A stretch of DNA of 64,000 nt from Tritonibacter aquimaris (lineage in GTDB: Bacteria; Pseudomonadota; Alphaproteobacteria; Rhodobacterales; Rhodobacteraceae), in NCBI RefSeq assembly GCF_009617595.1, contig NZ_WIXK01000001.1, positions 372,001-436,000 on the forward strand. The letters are read 5' to 3'. Shown here piece by piece: positions 1 through 7,412 of this stretch. The notes under the pieces were generated by a model. The model was not told where the DNA came from, made no database searches, and saw only the letters and a program-made list of their open reading frames with translations. The translations under genes were made by a program, and so were the position numbers. Within the stretch, counting starts at the first letter, position 1; each line of letters opens with the position of its first letter.

Positions 1-107
1 TGGTGCGCCAGGAAGGCCCTGCATGCCACACCAATCGCCGTAGCTGTTTTTACACCGCCGTGCGCGATGGTGAAGAACATGAACTTATGACACCTATGGT
101 CATGTAA
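1..107 (+). CDS. hisI: Phosphoribosyl-AMP cyclohydrolase, C-terminal fragment
   Basis: The first 107 bases hold the last 34 codons of a gene entering from the left edge. The visible peptide carries the motif CHTNRRSCFY, which matches the metal-binding C-terminal signature (CHTxRRSCFYR) of HisI, the enzyme that opens the purine ring of phosphoribosyl-AMP in histidine synthesis. The reading frame starts at base 3 and ends at the TAA at 105-107. Only the tail is present, so the length and the possible presence of a fused HisE domain cannot be judged; the protein ends shortly after the motif, which favours a stand-alone HisI. Confidence 0.85.
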   Translation, partial: VRQEGPACHTNRRSCFYTAVRDGEEHELMTPMVM

Positions 108-126
108 ACGCTGGAAATAAATTTTT

Positions 127-166
127 AAGGGCCCTTTGGGCCCTGCCTCCGGCGGGAGTATTTTTA
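127..166 (+). terminator. Probable terminator behind hisI
   Basis: GGGCCC at 129-134 and 138-143 can pair across a 3-nt loop, then CTCC/GGAG (147-150, 155-158) is followed by a T run at 161-165. The double hairpin plus T run sits between the end of hisI and the convergent end of gluQ, as expected for a transcription stop serving the plus strand. Confidence 0.5.
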
Positions 167-188
167 AAAAGGTGAAAGGCGCGGTGCT

Positions 189-1052
189 TTAGTTCAAGCC
201 TACAAGCGCGCGGATGTCTTTGGGGCTGGCGCCATCTTCGCGGTATTTCGCAATGGCGCGCGCATCGTCACGTTTGGCCAATCGCTTGCCCTGATCGTCG
301 CGGATCAGTTCATGGTGGTAATATCGCGGCGTAGGAAGATTGAGCAGCTTTTGCAGCAGCACATGGATCTGGGTGGCCTCAAACAGATCTTCGCCGCGGC
401 TGACCTGGGTAATGCCCTGGTCTGCGTCATCCACCACCACCGACAGATGGTAGGAGCTGCCCATATTGCGCCGCACCAGAATGAAATCACCAACCCCATC
501 GATAAGAGACTGATCCAACAATTCATGGCGGCCGTGAAAGCAGGGACCGTCCTCATTAAACGCCGCAGAACCAATCTGTTGCAGAGCTTTTTCAACGTTT
601 AGCCGGATCACATCACCCTCTTTTTTGCTGTCCATGCTGCGATGACGGCAGGTGCCGGGATAGATGCGCCCATCGGGGCCAAACTGTGGCACGCCTTCCT
701 GTGGTGCAGCCGCAGCGGCTTCGATATCCGCGCGTTTGCATGAGCAAGGGTAGGTAAGCCCCTGTTTTGACAACTCATCCAGCGCCTGTTGGTAGCGCGT
801 TAACCGGTCAGACTGGCGCAGAACCGGTGTGGGCCAGCTGAGCCCCAGCCAGGCAAGATCTTGATAGATCTGCGTTTCCCAATGGTCGCGGGCGCGGGAT
901 TGATCAATGTCTTCAATGCGCAGCAAAAACAGCCCGTTAGACTCTGATGCGAGGCGCTGCGTCAGCAGTGCAGAATAGGCATGACCTAGATGCAGCGGTC
1001 CCGTAGGAGACGGAGCAAAACGCAGGCGCGGGGTCATGTCATCCTGGCTCAT
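189..1052 (-). CDS. gluQ: Glutamyl-Q tRNA(Asp) synthetase
   Basis: This protein of 287 aa resembles the catalytic half of glutamyl-tRNA synthetase and lacks an anticodon-binding domain, which is the layout of GluQ (YadB). GluQ attaches glutamate to queuosine in the anticodon of tRNA(Asp). Visible are FAPSPTG followed by HLGH near residues 21-24 (class I HIGH motif), a cysteine cluster of the type CSC...YPGTC that would hold zinc, and KRLAKRD in place of KMSKS. An upstream in-frame ATG at 1145 would overlap trmFO by about 90 bases; the ATG at 1052, four bases past the trmFO stop, fits better, and one at 1037 is also possible. The tight spacing suggests co-transcription with trmFO, another tRNA-modification gene. 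Confidence 0.9.
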   Translation of the reverse strand: MSQDDMTPRLRFAPSPTGPLHLGHAYSALLTQRLASESNGLFLLRIEDIDQSRARDHWETQIYQDLAWLGLSWPTPVLRQSDRLTRYQQALDELSKQGLTYPCSCKRADIEAAAAAPQEGVPQFGPDGRIYPGTCRHRSMDSKKEGDVIRLNVEKALQQIGSAAFNEDGPCFHGRHELLDQSLIDGVGDFILVRRNMGSSYHLSVVVDDADQGITQVSRGEDLFEATQIHVLLQKLLNLPTPRYYHHELIRDDQGKRLAKRDDARAIAKYREDGASPKDIRALVGLN

Positions 1053-1056
1053 GCGA

Positions 1057-2400
1057 TCAGGCAAATTGGGTGAGCCAGCCGCTCCAGGCTTCTTTCGCCC
1101 GATCTGTATAGGCTTTGTAGCGATCCTTGCGGCCGCGACGTCCACCTTTTAGGCCTTCGACCGGACGGAACAGGCCAAAGTTCACATTCATCGGCTGGAA
1201 GGTTTTGGCCTCAGCGCCGCCAGTAATATGGTGGATCAGTGCGCCCATGGCGCTGTCTTGTGGCACCTCTGTCAGATCTTGGCCCAGAATTTCCGCCGCG
1301 GCCATCCGCCCCGCCAGCAATCCCATTGCCGCGCTTTCCACATAGCCTTCAACCCCGGTGATCTGGCCTGCAAAGCGGATGTTTGGTTTTGATTTCAGCC
1401 GCATCTGCGTATCAAGCAGCGTGGGGGAATTGAGGAAGGTGTTGCGGTGAATGCCGCCGAGGCGGGCAAAACGCGCATTCTCCAATCCTGGAATCATTTT
1501 GAAAACATCTGCTTGCGCGCCGTACTTCATCTTTGTCTGAAAGCCGACAATATTAAACAGCGTCCCCAGCGCATTGTCACGGCGTAGCTGCACCACCGCA
1601 TAGGGTTTATCGTCTGGCGCATGTGGGTTGGTCAGGCCAACCGGCTTCATCGGGCCATGGCGCAGGGTTTCACGGCCACGTTCCGCCATCACTTCAATCG
1701 GCAGGCAGCCATCAAAATAGCCCGCGGTTTCACCTTCGTGAAACTCGGTCTTATCCGCGGCCAAAAGCGCGTCGATAAAGGCTTCGTGCTGATCCTTTGT
1801 CATGGGACAATTCAGATAAGCGGTGCGCTCTTCCTCGGTCTCACCCTTGTCGTAGCGCGATTGCATCCAGGCTTTCGACATATCGATGCTCTCGGCATAG
1901 ACAATCGGCGCGATGGCATCAAAAAACGCCAGCGCCTCGGCGCCGGTTTCGCGCTGGATCGCCGCGCCCAGATCCGGCGAAGTCAATGGCCCGGTGGCAA
2001 AGATCCACTGGCCCTCATCGGGCAGCTCTGTCACTTCTTCATATGAGACGCTGACATTGGGCAGCGCTTTCAGCTTAGCGGTGATGCTTTCAGCAAAGGG
2101 ATCACGATCCACCGCCAGCGCGCCACCCGCGGGCAGACGATGTTCACCTGCGGTGGTCATGATCAGCCCATCCGCCTTGCGCATTTCCCAATGCAAAAGA
2201 CCCACCGCGTTTTGTTCATCATCGTCCGAGCGGAAGGAGTTGGAACAAACCATTTCCCCCAGGTTCCCGGTTTGATGGGCAAAGGTTTCCACCTTGGGCC
2301 GCATTTCATGCAGCACCACGTTTACGCCCATGTTTGCCGCCTGCCAGGCTGCTTCGGATCCGGCCATGCCGCCGCCAACGATATGAAGTATCTGTGTCAT
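1057..2400 (-). CDS. trmFO: Methylenetetrahydrofolate-tRNA (uracil-54-C5) methyltransferase
   Basis: A 447-aa flavoprotein with the FAD-binding motif GGGMAGSE at residues 9-16 and the family-typical segment [13 protein letters not shown], which contains Cys52, aligned with the conserved N-terminal Cys of TrmFO. A second conserved Cys sits in DGCLPIE. TrmFO makes ribothymidine at position 54 of tRNA, taking the methyl carbon from methylenetetrahydrofolate rather than SAM. Length and motif order are normal for the family. The gene reads towards gluQ with a 4-base gap, so the two probably form a small tRNA-modification operon. A 390-base spacer with a large hairpin lies upstream. Confidence 0.95.
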   Translation of the reverse strand: MTQILHIVGGGMAGSEAAWQAANMGVNVVLHEMRPKVETFAHQTGNLGEMVCSNSFRSDDDEQNAVGLLHWEMRKADGLIMTTAGEHRLPAGGALAVDRDPFAESITAKLKALPNVSVSYEEVTELPDEGQWIFATGPLTSPDLGAAIQRETGAEALAFFDAIAPIVYAESIDMSKAWMQSRYDKGETEEERTAYLNCPMTKDQHEAFIDALLAADKTEFHEGETAGYFDGCLPIEVMAERGRETLRHGPMKPVGLTNPHAPDDKPYAVVQLRRDNALGTLFNIVGFQTKMKYGAQADVFKMIPGLENARFARLGGIHRNTFLNSPTLLDTQMRLKSKPNIRFAGQITGVEGYVESAAMGLLAGRMAAAEILGQDLTEVPQDSAMGALIHHITGGAEAKTFQPMNVNFGLFRPVEGLKGGRRGRKDRYKAYTDRAKEAWSGWLTQFA

Positions 2401-2561
2401 GAGCTGCCAAATAGGGCAGCCATGGGGTTAACGCAACGGGGCGCGGTGCAAATGCGGCAATTTCCTGACGTTTGGGACGTGGTTCTGAAATATGCGCCAT
2501 TTTGCACATATGTATATGTCCCGCGCCAAGCGGAACAGTTTACATGCAATTTTGCGGGGAT

Positions 2562-2640
2562 TTTGGGGCTGCAACTGTGGGTATTTGTAACCCGGGGTGA
2601 GAGACCCGGTTGGAGAGACCTTCCACAGTTGCAGCCCAAA
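2562..2640. other. Long stem-loop in the speD-trmFO spacer (2401-2793)
   Basis: Bases 2562-2580 and 2623-2640 are inverted copies that pair over 18 base pairs with a single bulged G (core GGGCTGCAACTGTGG / CCACAGTTGCAGCCC). The 42-nt loop contains a second weaker inverted repeat around AACCCGGGGT...ACCCGGTT (2589-2612) and two similar GAGAGACC words. No ORF in the 393-base spacer looks coding. The stem is not followed by a T run on either strand, so it is not an ordinary intrinsic terminator. It may be a structured small RNA, a 5' leader of trmFO or an interspersed repeat; sequence alone does not decide. Confidence 0.6.
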
Positions 2641-2793
2641 TCGATAAAGGTGTTAGCCTTGCCCGATCTTTGCCATGATGTTGCCCAAATTGAAAGGCTC
2701 ACCTTGGAAACAATATGTGCGCAATGGTAAACAAAGACTAAAATTTTCAGAAAATCTGCAAACCTGCGGCCGCAAACGTGATTTACCCAGTCT

Positions 2794-3156
2794 TTAACGC
2801 CCGCGTGGGACTTCGCGCACCGTGATGTCGTCGCTTTCAAAATAGGTTTTGATCACATCAATCGCTGCGTGTGGATTGGTGTTGCCGCACATAAATACGT
2901 CAAATGCGGCAAACCCCTGTTCGGGCCAGGTGTGGGCTGAAATATGGCTTTCCGCCAAAAGCGCAACGCCCGTCACCCCGTGGGGGGCAAAACGATGGGT
3001 ATGACAGCGGATCAGCGTGGCACCGCAGGCCTCTACAATGGCGTGAAAGGCCGCTTCAATCCGCGCCGTGTCATCAAGGTGGCTGCCATTATACAGATCA
3101 ATAAGCAGATGTAGCCCATTGGTGTGGTGATGCGGCGCGGCGGTGTTAAGGGTCAT
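2794..3156 (-). CDS. speD: S-adenosylmethionine decarboxylase proenzyme
   Basis: A 120-aa protein of the short bacterial (SpeH/class 1B) type. The motif LLAESHISAHTWPE contains the autocleavage site Glu69-Ser70; Ser70 becomes the pyruvoyl group of the mature enzyme, which splits into small beta and large alpha chains. The product, decarboxylated SAM, is the aminopropyl donor for spermidine synthesis. No speE gene is next to it here, which is unusual since the two are often paired; it must be elsewhere or the decarboxylated SAM serves another use. The gene has its own spacer on both sides, so it is probably transcribed alone. Confidence 0.93.
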   Translation of the reverse strand: MTLNTAAPHHHTNGLHLLIDLYNGSHLDDTARIEAAFHAIVEACGATLIRCHTHRFAPHGVTGVALLAESHISAHTWPEQGFAAFDVFMCGNTNPHAAIDVIKTYFESDDITVREVPRGR

Positions 3157-3231
3157 TGGGGTCTAATCTATCATCAGCTGAAACACGCAATTCCAAAGGT
3201 CTTGCGCATACAGCACATATGAAATCCAGCC

Positions 3232-3263
3232 TGAAATAAAAAGAGGCCGGACAAAGCCGGCCT
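3232..3263 (-). terminator. Rho-independent terminator of the DUF1127 gene
   Basis: AGGCCGG at 3244-3250 pairs with CCGGCCT at 3257-3263 across a 6-nt loop. Read on the minus strand the stem is followed by CTTTTTATTT, a classic terminator directly behind the DUF1127 stop. Confidence 0.88.
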
Positions 3264-3285
3264 TGAGTGGTTCTGGTCCCGGGGA

Positions 3286-3516
3286 TCAGGGGAGCCAGAA
3301 CGGAAGAGTGCTTTCGCGCCGTGCGTCATCACGGCTGATACCAATGTCCTTAAGCATGTGATCATCCAGCTCGGCCAGATGTTGGCGCGTACGGCGGCGT
3401 TGGCTCCATTTTGTCATCAACACAGCAACCGCCAGCGCCAGCTGCGCAGGCATCGGCAAAGGTGCGCTGGCAGAGAGAAAGGCGATATGAGGGTGGGGCT
3501 GAGTAGCATGTGACAT
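3286..3516 (-). CDS. DUF1127 (YjiS-like) small basic protein
   Basis: A 76-aa protein whose C-terminal 40 residues (RTRQHLAELDDHMLKDIGISRDDARRES) form the DUF1127 signature, an arginine-rich helix pair with L..LDDH.LKDIG. Proteins of this family are small, abundant in alphaproteobacteria, often stress-induced, and in some species RNA-binding or linked to small RNAs and phosphate metabolism; that is family knowledge, not visible here. It is transcribed divergently from a MocR-type regulator, and the shared 145-base region carries four copies of a 9-bp repeat, so it is the likely regulatory target. It has its own terminator. Confidence 0.85.
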   Translation of the reverse strand: MSHATQPHPHIAFLSASAPLPMPAQLALAVAVLMTKWSQRRRTRQHLAELDDHMLKDIGISRDDARRESTLPFWLP

Positions 3517-3529
3517 GGTGAACCTCGCT

Positions 3530-3613
3530 TTGTATCGTGATGATCTTGAATGTTATGGGTCTTGTATCGTTACGATCCGTGTCATTGTTTCGTATTGTCA
3601 GGACTTGTTTCGT
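3530..3613. promoter_or_regulatory. Four direct repeats TTGT(A/T)TCGT, probable operator of the MocR regulator
   Basis: TTGTATCGT occurs at 3530-3538 and 3562-3570, and TTGTTTCGT at 3585-3593 and 3605-3613. The last two are exactly 20 bases apart, about two helical turns, so they lie on one face of the DNA. The second copy sits inside the 11-bp palindrome ATCGTTACGAT (3566-3576). A 10-bp direct repeat GTACAATATG follows at 3622-3631 and 3666-3675, with TACAAT resembling a -10 box. MocR proteins are known to bind direct repeats in divergent promoters, so this is the best candidate site for the adjacent regulator. Confidence 0.65.
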
Positions 3614-3661
3614 GTATTCCGGTACAATATGAATGACTCGAATGTCCAAAGAAGGATTGTC

Positions 3662-5065
3662 ATGAGTACAATATGGGGCGCTGACCTTGGCAAGAAATCC
3701 GGACCCAAATACCGACGGGTTGCGGAAACGATCCGAGGGGCTGTGGAAAGCGGTGCGCTAAGCGTGGGCACCAAATTGCCGCCAGTGCGGGAACTGGCCT
3801 ATCAGCTGGCGATCACGCCGGGCACGGTGGCGCGCGCCTATACTGTTCTCACCGATGAAGGGATCCTGGTGGCCGAAGTTGGGCGCGGAACCTTTGTTGC
3901 GGAAAAGAAAACATCGATACAAGATGACGTCTGGTCCCGCCAGCTGCACCTAAAAGAAGAGAAAAATCCCAATCATGTCAGTCTGTTCAGTCCTCGTATC
4001 GCCGATATGGGGCAGGTGGCTGCAATCCGTGAAGCCCTGCGCAAAGTTGCGGAAAGCGACCCCAATAAGCTGCTGAACTACCCGACCCGCGATGCCTATC
4101 TTCCGGTGCGTCATGCGGCGGCAAAATGGCTGTCGAACTCTCCCATTGGCCCGGTGGATGAAAACGATGTGGTGCTGACCCACGGCGGCCAAAACGGGTT
4201 GATGATCACCATGCAGGCCTGTTTGCGTGGCCCGCACCCGGTGGTTCTGGTGGAAGATCTCGCCTATGCGGGCTTTCGCCGTGCGGCAGAAATGTTACGA
4301 GCCAATGTGGTTGGTGTGGCGATGGATGAACATGGGCTGCGCCCAGACCTGCTGGAACTGATGATCCGCAAGACCGGAGCGACTGTTCTTTGTACCAGCC
4401 CCGAGGTGCACAATCCCACCGCATTGTTCACCCCATTGGAACGGCGTCTCGAAATTGTAGAGGTGGCACGTCGACACAATCTGCAGATCATCGAAGATGA
4501 TTGTTACCGTCTTGGCGAAGCCCAGGCGCCCAGTTACCGTTCATTGGCGCCGGAACTGGCCTGGCATGTGTCGTCAATTTCCAAGCTGCTGACCCCGGCC
4601 TTGCGCATTGGGTTTGTGGTTGCCTCACAAGGTGGCGCAACTGCGCTGCGCCGGGCTGCAGAATACAGCTATTTTGGCCTGGCTCAGCACAGCGCCGAAC
4701 TGGTGCGCATCTTGCTCGAAGATCCGCGGATGCCGAAACTAATGGATGATGTGCGCGGAGAAATGGCGCGATATGTGCGGGCTGCGGTCAATGCGCTTGG
4801 CGGGTTTGACATCACCTGGAGCCCGGATGTGCCCTTTATCTGGCTCAGCCTGCCGGGGGGATGGCGGGCTGGCTCGTTCACCCGCGCCGCCGAAGCAGAA
4901 GGCATCCAGATCCGTTCCGCTGATGAATTTGCCCTGCGCGATGGCCGCGCGCCCCACGCAGTGCGCATTGCGGTGAACGCACATGTATCGATCAAGAAAT
5001 TCGAAGAGGCCATGCTGCGCCTGCGTGCGCTCTTGGACAATCCACCAGAGCAAATCAGCGGCTGA
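3662..5065 (+). CDS. MocR-type regulator (GntR HTH fused to aminotransferase-like domain)
   Basis: A 467-aa protein with a GntR winged helix at residues 10-75 (YRRVAETIRGAVESG...LPPVRELAYQLAITPGTVARAY) and a class I aminotransferase fold after residue 110. The PLP lysine lies in SSISKLLTPALRIGF and the tyrosine/aspartate region in IEDDCYRL, so cofactor binding looks intact. MocR regulators sense PLP or amino-compound ligands. The frame is open upstream to 3515, but the ATG at 3662 has AAGGA five bases ahead and begins just before the GntR domain. It is divergent from the DUF1127 gene; no transporter, pdxS/T or aminotransferase operon is nearby, so its ligand cannot be guessed. Confidence 0.9.
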   Translation: MSTIWGADLGKKSGPKYRRVAETIRGAVESGALSVGTKLPPVRELAYQLAITPGTVARAYTVLTDEGILVAEVGRGTFVAEKKTSIQDDVWSRQLHLKEEKNPNHVSLFSPRIADMGQVAAIREALRKVAESDPNKLLNYPTRDAYLPVRHAAAKWLSNSPIGPVDENDVVLTHGGQNGLMITMQACLRGPHPVVLVEDLAYAGFRRAAEMLRANVVGVAMDEHGLRPDLLELMIRKTGATVLCTSPEVHNPTALFTPLERRLEIVEVARRHNLQIIEDDCYRLGEAQAPSYRSLAPELAWHVSSISKLLTPALRIGFVVASQGGATALRRAAEYSYFGLAQHSAELVRILLEDPRMPKLMDDVRGEMARYVRAAVNALGGFDITWSPDVPFIWLSLPGGWRAGSFTRAAEAEGIQIRSADEFALRDGRAPHAVRIAVNAHVSIKKFEEAMLRLRALLDNPPEQISG

Positions 5066-5079
5066 TTTATTCCGCCAGT

Positions 5080-5649
5080 TTATTCAGCCTGCGCTCCGGT
5101 CTCTGTCTCATCCGCCTGCAGGGCCATCTGCTGCAACATCACTGGCGGGATCGAATAGACCCAGATGTCGCGCTTTACTGCCAGACCCGCGGTCAGCGCC
5201 GACACCAGCAGCCCGCTTGGCGTTGGGGCGCCAAACACCGGCGTGTTGGGAATAGGGGTGATCTGCACGCCGCCTGCAAGCACGGCATCCGCCCCATGGG
5301 GGGCTTCGCATTTCACCGTGCCCCGGGTGGGGCGCGCGGTGAATTTTGGCAACGCCAGCGTGCGGGGGGTGGTGAAGCTCAGGTAGAATTCACCAGTTTC
5401 AATGATGCATTTTGCGCCCGCAATCTCTTCGCGCAGCTCAGAGGGGCGGGGGCTGCCGACCACTGTATCGGGCTTTGCACGGGGCACATAGCTGCGCACG
5501 GTGATTTCCTGAAATCCGGTAATGCGCTTGTTGTTGATGCCGGGGTTTTTGATTGCAACCGTTTCCGGCGCTTCGCCAGTGCCATCTACCGCCGTGCACC
5601 CTGCCACAGCCGTTAGAAATAAAACTGTAGCAATACTGGGCCGGATCAC
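5080..5649 (-). CDS. Putative lipoprotein, unknown function
   Basis: A 189-aa protein starting with a short hydrophobic signal and a lipobox (TAVAGC, Cys at about residue 18), so it is probably lipid-anchored and exported. The mature part has two further cysteines (AKCIIETG and GTVKCEAP) that could form a disulfide, and a hydrophobic or glycine-rich stretch near PSGLLVSALTAGLAVKRD. I do not recognise a named domain. It converges on the MocR gene with only 14 bases between stops and is separated from rplM by 283 bases. Similar small lipoproteins are common in roseobacters, but no function can be assigned. Confidence 0.75.
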   Translation of the reverse strand: MIRPSIATVLFLTAVAGCTAVDGTGEAPETVAIKNPGINNKRITGFQEITVRSYVPRAKPDTVVGSPRPSELREEIAGAKCIIETGEFYLSFTTPRTLALPKFTARPTRGTVKCEAPHGADAVLAGGVQITPIPNTPVFGAPTPSGLLVSALTAGLAVKRDIWVYSIPPVMLQQMALQADETETGAQAE

Positions 5650-5932
5650 AACGCTTCTCCATCAATTGGCCTTTCTGTTAACTGTGCACTTGGCGCGCGG
5701 CAAGCCTGAACTGCGCCCATGCAGCCCAGCAGCCGTAAAAACGCCGATTTGTGATGCTATCCGGCAAAATAACATGGGGTATTTTGATACCTATTTTATA
5801 AGTGATTGATTTTGCGCCATTAAAATAGATTTGTGCATATTGACCGCTGCCAGCGAAGCGCTTAAACCCCCTCCAGCGAATACGGATGCGCACACATCGT
5901 GCCATTCTCACGACAAACAGGATTGACCTGAT

Positions 5933-6391
5933 ATGAAAACCTTCTCTGCTACTCCAGCAGACATCGACAAGAAGTGGATCATCATCGACGCCGAAGGCGT
6001 GGTGCTGGGCCGTCTTGCCTCGATTGTCGCCATGCGCCTGCGTGGCAAGCACAAGCCGTCCTTCACTCCGAACATGGATATGGGCGACAATGTGATCGTG
6101 ATCAACGCCGACAAAATCCAAATGACCGGCAAGAAGCGCGACGAAAAGTTCTACTGGCACACCGGTCACCCCGGCGGCATCAAATCCCGTACCAAGCAAG
6201 AGATCCTTGAAGGTGCGCACCCTGAGCGCGTGGTCTACCAGGCCGTTAAGCGCATGCTGCCAGGCAACCGCCTGTCCCGCAAGCAGATGACCAACCTGCG
6301 CATCTATGCCGGCACCGAGCACGGCCACGACGCACAGAGCCCCGAAGTTCTGGACGTTAAGTCCATGAACAAGAAAAACACCCGGAGCTAA
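5933..6391 (+). CDS. rplM: 50S ribosomal protein L13
   Basis: A 152-aa protein with the L13 core: [17 protein letters not shown] near the N terminus, [20 protein letters not shown] and the C-terminal [18 protein letters not shown]. The length is normal for alphaproteobacteria, slightly longer than the E. coli protein at the C terminus. It leads the conserved pair rplM-rpsI with a 5-base gap. The 283-base region ahead contains AT-rich promoter-like DNA (for example around 5800-5835) and a probable untranslated leader; I could not identify a specific autoregulatory structure. Confidence 0.98.
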   Translation: MKTFSATPADIDKKWIIIDAEGVVLGRLASIVAMRLRGKHKPSFTPNMDMGDNVIVINADKIQMTGKKRDEKFYWHTGHPGGIKSRTKQEILEGAHPERVVYQAVKRMLPGNRLSRKQMTNLRIYAGTEHGHDAQSPEVLDVKSMNKKNTRS

Positions 6392-6396
6392 TATCA

Positions 6397-6885
6397 ATGG
6401 CTGATCAGATCACTACTCTCGAAGAGCTGAGCGCCGTTGCAGGCGTTGAATCCCCCGCCGCAGAAGAGCTCACCCCGCGTGAGCCCGTCCGTGACGAGCT
6501 GGGCCGTTCCTATGCCACTGGTAAGCGTAAAGACGCTGTTGCCCGCGTTTGGATCAAGCCGGGTTCCGGCAAGGTCGAAGTCAACGGCAAAGAGCTGAAC
6601 AAATACTTCGCCCGTCCGGTTCTGCAGATGATTCTGCGCCAGCCGTTCCAGGTTGCCGGTGTTGAAGACCAGTTCGACGTATACGCCACCGTAAAAGGCG
6701 GCGGTCTGTCCGGTCAGGCCGGTGCGGTTAAGCACGGTATCTCCAAAGCGCTGCAGCTTTATGATCCCTCCCTGCGTGGCGCCCTCAAGGCTGCTGGCTT
6801 CCTGACCCGCGACTCGCGTGTTGTTGAACGTAAGAAATTCGGCCGCCGCAAAGCGCGTCGTTCCTTCCAGTTCTCCAAGCGTTAA
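6397..6885 (+). CDS. rpsI: 30S ribosomal protein S9
   Basis: A 162-aa S9 protein. The first 40 residues are an acidic extension typical of alphaproteobacterial S9, then comes the core ([20 protein letters not shown]) and the C-terminal basic tail [14 protein letters not shown], whose last Lys-Arg contacts the P-site tRNA anticodon loop in known ribosomes. It directly follows rplM and ends at a strong terminator. Confidence 0.98.
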   Translation: MADQITTLEELSAVAGVESPAAEELTPREPVRDELGRSYATGKRKDAVARVWIKPGSGKVEVNGKELNKYFARPVLQMILRQPFQVAGVEDQFDVYATVKGGGLSGQAGAVKHGISKALQLYDPSLRGALKAAGFLTRDSRVVERKKFGRRKARRSFQFSKR

Positions 6886-6912
6886 TCGCTCGCAGACTTG
6901 CAAAGATTTTCG

Positions 6913-6941
6913 AAAGGGCTCGCTCAGGCGGGCCCTTTTGG
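6913..6941 (+). terminator. Terminator of rplM-rpsI
   Basis: AAAGGGCTCGC (6913-6923) pairs with GCGGGCCCTTT (6928-6938) across a tetraloop with one wobble pair, followed by T residues. It lies 28 bases behind the rpsI stop. Confidence 0.88.
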
Positions 6942-7043
6942 TTTGTGGATACATCCACCGTCGTCACGACTATCATATGGTCAATACCCAAAGCCTTGGA
7001 TCCCGCGTATAGTTGATGCCATTCAGCTGTGTGGTGGGGTTCA

Positions 7044-7412
7044 ATGTCCAAAAGCCTCTATGATAAATACGGCGGCTTCAAAACGGTCAGCCGGGTGGTG
7101 ATCACCTTCTACGAGCTGGTGCTCGATTCTGACGTTGTGGGCCATCATTTCGATGACATCGATATGGGCCGCCTGATCGATCATCAGACCAAATTCATGT
7201 CCTCGCTTCTGGGCGGGCCGGTCTCCTTTGGGGATGAACGGCTCAGGACGGTGCATCGCGGTCTCATCATTACCCATGCAGAATTTGACGAGATTATCAC
7301 CCTGCTTTCTGAGGCATTACAGATGCATGGCATGGAGCAGGGTGACATTAATATGGTGCGCCAAGCCATTGAAACAAAACGCGGGGTTATCGTCGCCCGC
7401 GAGCCATCATGA
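7044..7412 (+). CDS. Group 1 truncated haemoglobin, coupled to an adenylate cyclase
   Basis: A 122-aa trHbN-type globin. Aligning by eye with the Mycobacterium trHbN: SLYDKYGG start, Tyr23 at B10, Phe36 at CD1, MGRLIDHQ with Gln48 on the E helix, LGGP, and proximal His71 in RTVHRGLIIT. Both key haem-pocket positions (His F8, Tyr B10) are present, so haem and O2/NO binding is expected. The ATG at 7044 is preferred over an upstream ATG because the family begins there. The stop overlaps the start of the following PAS-cyclase gene (ATGA), so the two are translated together. I infer that the globin may act as the haem sensor of the cyclase, a split version of a globin-coupled sensor; it could also be a NO dioxygenase. 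Confidence 0.85.
   Translation: MSKSLYDKYGGFKTVSRVVITFYELVLDSDVVGHHFDDIDMGRLIDHQTKFMSSLLGGPVSFGDERLRTVHRGLIITHAEFDEIITLLSEALQMHGMEQGDINMVRQAIETKRGVIVAREPS

Noticed and set aside
312-602. Plus-strand ORF of 96 codons inside gluQ
   Set aside because: Lies antisense within a well-supported synthetase gene and has no recognisable protein features.
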